Shown here: positions 25,961 through 32,301 of the stretch, in pieces | Numbering within the stretch: the stretch's first letter is position 1 | Layout: every line of letters starts with the position of its first letter | Source: an uncultured Clostridia bacterium | GTDB taxonomy: Bacteria > Bacillota > Clostridia > Oscillospirales > Acutalibacteraceae | Reading direction: 5' to 3' | Length of the DNA stretch: 37,236 nt | Assembly: GCA_947585965.1 (NCBI GenBank) | Contig: CANPXK010000018.1 | Coordinates: forward strand, 1-37,236 | Notes under the pieces: model-generated | The model's database searches: none | What the model was told of the DNA's origin: nothing | Seen by the model: only the letters and a program-made list of their open reading frames with translations | Program-made: the position numbers and the translations under genes

Positions 25961-26974
25961 TCATATTCCGAAAAGTTTTTTAAGCTCTTCTTCATTAAGT
26001 TTTGAGCCGATAACACAAATCCTTCCCGTATAATCGGCAGCACCTGTTCTTACGGATATTTCTTCAGGTACAAAGTCATAATGTATCCAGTTTCCGTCCT
26101 TAGCAGCAACTATTCCCTTTGCCCTGAGAACGGCACCGTATTTTTCACTGTCGGAAAGTGCTTCAAGTATGCCCTTTATTTCTTCCTGTGTAAATTTTTT
26201 AGCAGTTTCAACACCCCAGCTTGTAAATACATCGTCCGCATGGTGGTGGTGATGATGGTGGTCGTGTTCATGCTCGTGTTCATGCTCATGTTCGTGGTCA
26301 TGATCATGACAATGACATTCCTCACCATCCTCATGGTGGTGATGGTGATGCTCCTCCTTCACATCGTCAACAGTAAGCAATGCCTTGCCGTCGGCAGCAG
26401 AAAGAATCTGTTCACCCGTAAGCTGATCCCAAGGAGTAGTAACAACGGAAGCCTTTGTATTGTGTTCTCTGATAAGCTCAATAGCCTTTCCGAGCTTTTC
26501 ATCGGAAATATTCTGAGTCCTGCTGAGAATTATCGTGCTGGCAAATTCAATCTGGTTGTTATAGAATTCACCGAAGTTTTTCATATATACCTTTACCTTA
26601 GATGCGTCCGCAACCGTTATGAAGCTGTTAAGAATTACATCATCACTCGCAACACTCTTGACCGCATTTATGACATCGGAAAGCTTGCCGACGCCGGACG
26701 GTTCTATAAGTATTCTGTCCGGGTGGTACTGCTCGAGAACCTTATTGAGAGCTTCCCTGAAATCCCCGACCAGTGAACAGCAGATACAACCGGAATTCAT
26801 TTCATTAATCTGAATACCTGCTTCCTTAAGAAAGCCTCCGTCTATTCCTATTTCTCCGAACTCATTCTCGATGAGTACAAGTTGTTCGTTTTTATACCCC
26901 TCTTTTATCAGCTTTTTTATAAGCGTTGTTTTTCCTGCTCCGAGAAAACCGGAAAAAATATCAATTCTTGTCAT
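25961..26974 (-). CDS. COG0523 (CobW/YjiA/ZagA-like) metal-chaperone GTPase with His-rich loop
   Basis: 337 residues. Walker A GFLGAGKTT (9-17), metal motif GCICC (C63, C65, C66), and EPSGVG. The usual NKxD is SRTQ, as in some family members. Residues 209-245 contain 22 His among Glu/Asp (DNA 26240-26350), a metal-binding store typical of zinc- or nickel-related members. The CobW C-terminal domain follows. It probably loads Zn (or Ni/Co) into a client protein using GTP; which metal cannot be told. AAGGAGAG precedes the ATG, and a good sigma-A promoter lies about 50 bp upstream. No clear Zur box was found. Confidence 0.9.
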   Translation of the reverse strand: MTRIDIFSGFLGAGKTTLIKKLIKEGYKNEQLVLIENEFGEIGIDGGFLKEAGIQINEMNSGCICCSLVGDFREALNKVLEQYHPDRILIEPSGVGKLSDVINAVKSVASDDVILNSFITVADASKVKVYMKNFGEFYNNQIEFASTIILSRTQNISDEKLGKAIELIREHNTKASVVTTPWDQLTGEQILSAADGKALLTVDDVKEEHHHHHHEDGEECHCHDHDHEHEHEHEHEHDHHHHHHHADDVFTSWGVETAKKFTQEEIKGILEALSDSEKYGAVLRAKGIVAAKDGNWIHYDFVPEEISVRTGAADYTGRICVIGSKLNEEELKKLFGI

Positions 26975-27024
26975 ACAAATCTCTCCTTAACTTTAATTTT
27001 CACATATTAAAAATGTCCGCATAT

Positions 27025-27053
27025 ATTATATAACTTTATGGCGGAAAATTCAA
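27025..27053 (-). promoter_or_regulatory. Sigma-A promoter of the G3E GTPase operon
   Basis: TTGAAT (27053-27048), a 17-nt spacer and TATAAT (27030-27025) on the - strand, about 50 bp before the ATG at 26974. Confidence 0.65.
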
Positions 27054-27140
27054 TAGTAATAATAATATATCTTTCTCAGACCTGTCGGATTCCGCCGTTT
27101 CTTATCATAGCCGACGTCTGTGACATACAAATAATATCCG

Positions 27141-27770
27141 TCATTCATCCCTTTTCGGGGCGGGAGGACAGGTATCGAATACTTCCGCAACCCTGTCCCT
27201 CATCCACAAAAAGGGGTTTATACGCATAGAAAAACCGTATCCGTTATCCATTCTCCATTGGTAGCTCGGAGCTTGCGGAAGTCCGTAAAGTGCCAGTATG
27301 GTCATGATAACTCCTCCGTGGGTCACAACCGATGCATTGACCGTTCCCTCTGCCGACATGGTTTCCACAAGACGCTCAAAACCTTTGCTTATCCTTGAGG
27401 CGAATTCCTTTCCGCTTTCTCCTCCCGGAGGCGGAGTCTTATCGGAATTTTGCAGCCAATCGGCAAATCTTTTATCGCCCGCAAGCTCGGCTGCACTTTT
27501 TCCCTCCCATTCGCCGAAGTTACACTCCGAAAACGCATTGATTTTCTGAATATCCGTTCCGGGGTAAATTATCTCACAGGTTTCCGTACAACGCAGCAGA
27601 GGACTGCTGTATAACTTCTGAGGCTGCGGATATCCTTTCACCTCTCTTATACCGACCAGATCCTCTCTTCCCTTTTTTGAAAGACTTACATCGGTTATTC
27701 CGATATATTTGCCTTTCAGTGTTTCATTTACCGCACCATGCCTTATAAAATTAATAACATATGACTGCAT
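27141..27770 (-). CDS. Histidine phosphatase family protein (phosphoglycerate mutase-like)
   Basis: 209 residues. The catalytic RHG is at R10-H11-G12 and the second His is in VTHGG (H151). R60 and the acidic ECNFGEWEG segment (82-90) complete the usual phosphatase site. The ECNFGEWEG form is common in CobC-like alpha-ribazole phosphatases and general phosphatases; the substrate is not predictable. The start is set at 27770 because AAGGAG sits 9 bp upstream; an ATG at 27797 has no site. Neighbours give no cobalamin-synthesis context. Confidence 0.85.
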   Translation of the reverse strand: MQSYVINFIRHGAVNETLKGKYIGITDVSLSKKGREDLVGIREVKGYPQPQKLYSSPLLRCTETCEIIYPGTDIQKINAFSECNFGEWEGKSAAELAGDKRFADWLQNSDKTPPPGGESGKEFASRISKGFERLVETMSAEGTVNASVVTHGGVIMTILALYGLPQAPSYQWRMDNGYGFSMRINPFLWMRDRVAEVFDTCPPAPKRDE

Positions 27771-27828
27771 TTTCTGCATCTCCTTACAAAATTCCATTAT
27801 TTAATTAACAAAATATTCAAAAATAACT

Positions 27829-27856
27829 TTACAAACTGTTTTAAATGTTATATAAT
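27829..27856 (+). promoter_or_regulatory. Sigma-A promoter of the XRE regulator gene
   Basis: TTACAA (27829-27834), a 16-nt spacer and TATAAT (27851-27856), leaving a leader of about 100 nt. Confidence 0.55.
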
Positions 27857-27960
27857 TTACTTGCTGTTTATAAGTCGTACCGTGTCATAATATATCGGAA
27901 ATCCGCGACCGGCTGCACTATATATTATAACCGCAAATTATCAAAGTCAAGAGGTGGAAT

Positions 27961-28656
27961 ATGAATAATGATTTTCCGAGAATAATTACCCTGCTGCGTA
28001 AGGAAAGAGGGCTGAGTCAGAAACAGGCTGCCCTTGAGCTGGGCATATCACAGGCTCTGCTGTCACATTACGAAAAAGGAATAAGAGAATGCGGTCTTGA
28101 TTTCGTTATTCATATTGCCGATTATTATAATGTTTCCTGCGATTATCTTTTAGGCAGGACTCCTGACAGGGCAGGAGCAACCATAAAAATTGATGACATT
28201 CCGGAAACCCCGGATTTGCCGCATGAGGATGAGAGTAAAAGCAATAATCTTGTTTCTCTGAACAGGAAGCTTATACTCAACTCCGTAAATATTATGTATG
28301 AGATAATTGCACAGGCAGGAAGCAAGGGGCTTACAGTGGAGATATCCTCATATCTTATGGTTTCCGTATATAAAATGCTGCGCATTATATATTCGTCAAA
28401 CCCCAGGAACCCGCAGGCGATGTTTTCGGTAATGCCGGAGGTATACAAGGGTCTTTCCTCAGCGCTCCAGACGATTATTGAAACCAATGTAAATCAGATA
28501 ACCTCCGGAAAACCCTCTGACGGTTTTCGGGGTATGAATGTTTCCTCGGCACCGGAGCTTTCTCCCGATGTGATTTCAAAGGCTTTTCCCGATATAGCGC
28601 CGTCTCTTTTTAACCTGATCCAGAAAACGGAAGAAAAAATTAAAAAACTTATCTGA
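27961..28656 (+). CDS. XRE-family helix-turn-helix regulator
   Basis: 231 residues. The N-terminal HTH_3 domain covers about residues 7-62 (RKERGLSQKQAALELGISQA, then LSHYEKGIRECGLDFVIHIA, DYLLGRTPDR). The rest is a helical domain without a recognised family and no protease motif (no SOS-type S24 site). AGAGGTGG precedes the ATG. It is a single-gene unit between its own promoter and terminator, divergent from the phosphatase gene; its targets are unknown. Confidence 0.85.
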   Translation: MNNDFPRIITLLRKERGLSQKQAALELGISQALLSHYEKGIRECGLDFVIHIADYYNVSCDYLLGRTPDRAGATIKIDDIPETPDLPHEDESKSNNLVSLNRKLILNSVNIMYEIIAQAGSKGLTVEISSYLMVSVYKMLRIIYSSNPRNPQAMFSVMPEVYKGLSSALQTIIETNVNQITSGKPSDGFRGMNVSSAPELSPDVISKAFPDIAPSLFNLIQKTEEKIKKLI

Positions 28657-28695
28657 AAGCACCATGGCGGAATTGCGGTGGTGCTTTTATTTTTT
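28656..28695 (+). terminator. Terminator of the XRE regulator gene
   Basis: AAAGCACCA (28656-28664) pairs with TGGTGCTTT (28679-28687), followed by TTTTATTTTTT. The stem begins at the last base of the stop codon. Confidence 0.85.
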
Positions 28696-28698
28696 AGA

Positions 28699-28746
28699 AA
28701 AGGGGTTATCGCCCCAAGTCAGGAAAGACTTAAACGAAACCCCTTT
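28699..28746. other. Nested hairpin at the 3' side of the pseudokinase gene
   Basis: Outer stem AAAGGGGTT/AACCCCTTT (9 bp) encloses an inner stem AAGTC/GACTT (28716-28731). GGGG can instead pair with CCCC at 28712-28715. On the - strand the tail is TTTTCT, so it may serve as the terminator of the pseudokinase gene. Confidence 0.55.
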
Positions 28747-28799
28747 GAAAAGCGAATATTCTACTGATTGCAAACCGATATCTGCGGCAGACCGCCGAC

Positions 28800-30434
28800 T
28801 CAGGATGCGGAGGCTGACTCGGGGCCGGTCGAAATGTTAAGGCTTATTTTTGCACCATACGGAGCCTGATCACCTGCGTTATAGTTTTCATAGCCTATGA
28901 CTTTTCCTTTTTCAACGGTATCACTTGCAGTATAATTACCGGGGGAAGCAATAAAGCCCTGTTCGTTAAGAGCACTTACCGCCGTTTCAACGGACTGACC
29001 CGCAATTACCGGAAGCTCTCTGTTTGAGGTTCCCTTACTTACTTTTACAACTATGGTAACCTTTTTGTTTGCCTTTGTGTTGACCTCGGGACTTTGCTCT
29101 GCAATTTCCCCCTCTTTATATTTATCACTGAAAACATCCTCGTTGGCTTTAATCACAAGATAATCAGAATCCGCCGATTGCTTTGCGATGACATCATTAT
29201 AATTCTGACCTACAAGGTCGGGAATATAAATCATATTGGGATCAATGCTTTCCTCAACGGAAACTTCACTCGATTCCTCCTGACTGTTTAATATTATCGG
29301 AATACTCGTCGGATGCTGGTATATCCACAAAATACCCGCAACGGCAAGTACAAGAAAACAAGCCAGAACCGAAAGCACACCCCATGCATAGCCCGGAACA
29401 CCGCTCTTTTTCGGAGCATATTTGTTGGCTGCCTGACTCTGCATTGCATTTCTGTCCGCTTCGGTACGCATTGCTTTGACGGTCGGCGCAGCGGAAAGAT
29501 GACTGCGCATTTCATCGAAGGTCTGTATTCTCTTTTTCGGAGAAACCTGCAGTCCTCCCGCAAGAGCCGTTACAACATGGGATGGCAGACGCTTAAATAC
29601 GGCTGTCGGTATCGGAAGCTTTCCGTCACTTTTTCTATCGCAGCTGTTTTCGGGCAGTCTTCCCGTAAGAGCGTAGAACAGTGTTGCTGTGAATCCGTAT
29701 ATGTCGGTTGCTTCGGATAACTCGCCGCCGTCCGTATACTGTTCCACCGCAGCACATCCGTCCATAAGTTCAGGTTCAAAATTCGTTCCGGTACGTCTGA
29801 TATCATCAATTGCAAACCCGGTAAGTCTTAGCTTTCCGGATGTTGTTACAACAATGTTTTCCGGTGATACCGCATAATGTCCGATGCCTGCCGTATGAAG
29901 TGTCGAAAGTGCGGAAATCAGCGGCATGAAAAGCTGACGTGCTGTATTCCAGTCAACACTGCCTCCCCTGCGTTCGATAAATTCCGTAAATGGGATTGAA
30001 TCATAATACTCCTCAACCGTATATGAAACACCGTTTTCCGTGAATATATCGAAAATCGGTGCAACGGCACTGAGCTCACGCATTCTTGCTATTGTTCTGT
30101 AGTAGCTGAGAAATTTGTCATTTATCTCCTTATATCTTTCCTCAAAACCCGAACGTATAACAACATTGGTTTTTCCTTTTGCTCTGCCGCAGATACCCGC
30201 GGGCATAAATTCGTGAACTATAACAGGGGATGCCATCGCTTCACTATAAGCAATATATCTCGCACCCTCAGAATTATTTTCAATTCTTCTTCCTACAAGA
30301 TAGTTATCCTGCTGAAGCCTTACGCCGAGGGGCAAAAAAGGAGCAGGCTGCTCGCTTGAACGGTCAAATCCGCAAAACGGGCAAATCTGTTCTCCGAGAT
30401 TTTCTTTCATACATCCCAAACAAAGCTGTGTCAT
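28800..30434 (-). CDS. Zinc-ribbon, kinase-like, PASTA membrane protein (pseudokinase)
   Basis: 544 residues from ATG 30434 (MTQLCLGC). Order: zinc ribbon (C5, C8, C18, C21); Ser/Thr kinase-like domain (about 35-315); membrane helix (about 350-372); two extracellular PASTA domains (about 403-467 and 472-537). PASTA domains bind peptidoglycan fragments or lipid II in PrkC/Stk1 kinases. The catalytic sites are gone. The beta-3 Lys position is H74 (VIVHEF), HRD reads HYA with Asp replaced by A188 (N193 kept), and DFG reads G206-F-A. So it should bind cell-wall ligands without classical phosphotransfer, perhaps as a scaffold. AAGGCGGT precedes the ATG; an in-frame TTG at 30458 is less likely. Confidence 0.9.
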   Translation of the reverse strand: MTQLCLGCMKENLGEQICPFCGFDRSSEQPAPFLPLGVRLQQDNYLVGRRIENNSEGARYIAYSEAMASPVIVHEFMPAGICGRAKGKTNVVIRSGFEERYKEINDKFLSYYRTIARMRELSAVAPIFDIFTENGVSYTVEEYYDSIPFTEFIERRGGSVDWNTARQLFMPLISALSTLHTAGIGHYAVSPENIVVTTSGKLRLTGFAIDDIRRTGTNFEPELMDGCAAVEQYTDGGELSEATDIYGFTATLFYALTGRLPENSCDRKSDGKLPIPTAVFKRLPSHVVTALAGGLQVSPKKRIQTFDEMRSHLSAAPTVKAMRTEADRNAMQSQAANKYAPKKSGVPGYAWGVLSVLACFLVLAVAGILWIYQHPTSIPIILNSQEESSEVSVEESIDPNMIYIPDLVGQNYNDVIAKQSADSDYLVIKANEDVFSDKYKEGEIAEQSPEVNTKANKKVTIVVKVSKGTSNRELPVIAGQSVETAVSALNEQGFIASPGNYTASDTVEKGKVIGYENYNAGDQAPYGAKISLNISTGPESASAS

Positions 30435-30474
30435 TTTAATACCGCCTTCTCCGTACAATTTTTTGTTATCTGAC

Positions 30475-30505
30475 GGTAATGCGACAGTACGGCAGCCGTA
30501 TTACC
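30475..30505 (-). other. Leader hairpin of the pseudokinase gene
   Basis: GGTAATGCG/CGTATTACC (9 bp, one wobble) encloses, and competes with, the inner palindrome TACGGCAGCCGTA. It lies in the predicted 120-nt leader, about 41 nt before the ATG, and no T run follows. Confidence 0.45.
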
Positions 30506-30560
30506 CCAAAATTCTGTTTTATTTTATGCTCCCGAAAAATATAACGGAGCCACTCAATGA

Positions 30561-30590
30561 ATTATAACATAATAAATACTCAAATTGCAA
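30561..30590 (-). promoter_or_regulatory. Sigma-A promoter of the pseudokinase gene
   Basis: TTGCAA (30590-30585), an 18-nt spacer and TATAAT (30566-30561) on the - strand. Confidence 0.5.
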
Positions 30591-30720
30591 GTTTTTACCG
30601 ATTAATGTTCATATTAATTACAAAATTGTAAATATAAACGGTATTTTATACCGAATTTTCATAAAAATTTGAATATTATATTATGATTTGTAAAATTTCA
30701 ACAAAATATACTCTTTTTAT
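30591..30720. other. AT-rich intergenic stretch without a gene
   Basis: Between the divergent pseudokinase and phosphopantetheinyl transferase promoters. The only structure noted is CGGTA-TTTTA-TACCG (30639-30653), a 5-bp dyad that could be a regulator site. Confidence 0.5.
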
Positions 30721-30749
30721 TTGACATAATATAAATCGGTTGGTAAAAT
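30721..30749 (+). promoter_or_regulatory. Sigma-A promoter of the phosphopantetheinyl transferase gene
   Basis: TTGACA (30721-30726), a 17-nt spacer and TAAAAT (30744-30749). The leader is about 90 nt. Confidence 0.65.
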
Positions 30750-30844
30750 TTAATACATACGTGCCCATACGTCCGGAGATTCTGTTGACTTTTATTTTAT
30801 ACCGACTCTTAGCGTATCGGGCAATCATCCGGAGGTAGTTTAAT

Positions 30845-31459
30845 ATGGTTTATATATTGGAAGACACAGATATGCTTGATGAAGAGTCTATTGCCCCACA
30901 TTATAATCGACTCAGTCTGCAAAGGCTGCGTAAGCTTGATTCCCTGAAAAAAGCCCCTGCGAGGGTCAACGCTGCTGCCGTATATCTCCTTCTCAGGTAT
31001 GCATTGAAAAATGAATACGGTATTGACTCCGCACCTGATTTTATTTTTAAAAAAAACGGGAAACCATATCTAAAGGACAATGAAGATATTTTCTTTAATC
31101 TGAGCCACTCACGCAACTCCTGTGCCTGCATTGTGTCGGACAGTGAAACTGCGGTTGATATAGCGGAATTCCGAAAGGTCAGTATGAATACGGCAAAATA
31201 TTACTGTTCACCCGCTGAATTTGACATGATAGAGAGCATTGAGGAGCAGACGGAGAGAAACAGGGAACTTATCCGCATCTGGTCTATAAAGGAATGTTGT
31301 TCAAAAATAGACGGCTCGGGTCTGAGTATGGATTTTAAGTCGGTGGAAAGCAAAAAGCTTGACAATATTCATGTGATAAACGGTAAAAGATATTATGCGG
31401 CATATTATTCTCAGACAGAACAGAATATAATCAAGCCTGTGTTAAGTGATTTGCTTTAA
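30845..31459 (+). CDS. 4'-phosphopantetheinyl transferase, Sfp type
   Basis: 204 residues, slightly short for the Sfp family. It would move the phosphopantetheine arm from CoA to a Ser of carrier proteins. Motifs are GKPYL (72-76), FNLSHS (84-89), the Mg-binding D105 in AVDIAEF, and WSIKE with E150 and K154. In Sfp the Mg site is D-x-E (D107, E109) plus E151; here the residue aligned with E109 is A107. CCGGAGG precedes the ATG. No carrier-protein, NRPS or PKS gene is nearby. The convergent HAD gene ends 8 bp away. Confidence 0.85.
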   Translation: MVYILEDTDMLDEESIAPHYNRLSLQRLRKLDSLKKAPARVNAAAVYLLLRYALKNEYGIDSAPDFIFKKNGKPYLKDNEDIFFNLSHSRNSCACIVSDSETAVDIAEFRKVSMNTAKYYCSPAEFDMIESIEEQTERNRELIRIWSIKECCSKIDGSGLSMDFKSVESKKLDNIHVINGKRYYAAYYSQTEQNIIKPVLSDLL

Positions 31460-31467
31460 AAACATAA

Positions 31468-32289
31468 TTACAGCATTTCTTTCAGCAGAAATTCCGCAAC
31501 ACCATCTTCATAGCTGCTGCCGATTACAACATCGGCGGCAGCCTTTACTTTTTCCCTTGCATCTGCCACAGCCACTGCTGTATCGGCATTTTTCAGCATA
31601 TCAAGGTCATTGAGATTGTCACCGAAGGCTACCGTCCTGTCAGCTTTGAGCATTTCCTTTATTCTCAGCATTCCCCCTGCCTTTGATGCTTCACTCGAAA
31701 ATATTTCAAGATAATACAGGTCGGAATAATTGTCACTGTAAAGGGTGGAACGTACCCCACCGGTCATTTCAATCTCCCTGTGTATAGGTGAAAGCCTTGC
31801 ATAAGTATCCACCATTGTAAAGTAGATAACCTTGTCGCTTTCTTTTACCTGTATATTATCAATCCTGGAAAAGCTTTTATAATCACTGTTGCGTCTTGCC
31901 TCAAAAAAATTCCTCTCCGGTTCGTTCCTCAGTTTTTCAAATTCAACGTGTATACCGTATTCATCATCGACCTTATACACAAAAGAGGTTCTGTCGTATT
32001 TTCGTAATATTCTCAGAACCTCCCTTGCCGACTGTGTCCTTATCGGTGTGCAGTCAATATATGAAGCCTTTGCAAAGTCATATATCAGCACACCGTTAAG
32101 CTGAACACAGGGAAGCTTAAGATTCAATTCGTCAAGTATTTTTACACAACTCAGACTGCGTGCAGTGGCAACCGTAAAAAGCATACCCTTTCTTATCAGT
32201 CCGTTTATTATTTCCGCACTTCTTTTTGAAAGACGTGCGTCCTTGTTCAACAATGTACCGTCAAGGTCGGATATGTATAATGTTGACAT
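31468..32289 (-). CDS. HAD-superfamily hydrolase, Cof type
   Basis: 273 residues, usual for the Cof/YbiV group of sugar-phosphate or FMN phosphatases. Motif I DLDGT (D8 nucleophile, D10 acid), motif II Thr in ATARS (T42), motif III Lys near K203, motif IV GDNLND (223-228). The cap insert lies between about 85 and 185. The substrate is unknown. It starts 12 bp after the MORN-protein stop, so it is co-transcribed with it. Confidence 0.92.
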   Translation of the reverse strand: MSTLYISDLDGTLLNKDARLSKRSAEIINGLIRKGMLFTVATARSLSCVKILDELNLKLPCVQLNGVLIYDFAKASYIDCTPIRTQSAREVLRILRKYDRTSFVYKVDDEYGIHVEFEKLRNEPERNFFEARRNSDYKSFSRIDNIQVKESDKVIYFTMVDTYARLSPIHREIEMTGGVRSTLYSDNYSDLYYLEIFSSEASKAGGMLRIKEMLKADRTVAFGDNLNDLDMLKNADTAVAVADAREKVKAAADVVIGSSYEDGVAEFLLKEML

Positions 32290-32301
32290 TTTTACCCCCT
32301 G

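Noticed and set aside
26240..26350. Simple-sequence or microsatellite-like stretch (CAT/CAC/GAG triplets)
   Set aside because: It is the in-frame His-rich loop of the G3E GTPase.
26081..26776. A 231-codon + strand ORF
   Set aside because: Antisense to the His-rich GTPase; its Met/Val-rich composition is the complement of the His codons.
26975..27140. Zur operator before the G3E GTPase gene
   Set aside because: Only loose AT-rich similarity; no clear dyad of the Firmicutes Zur type.
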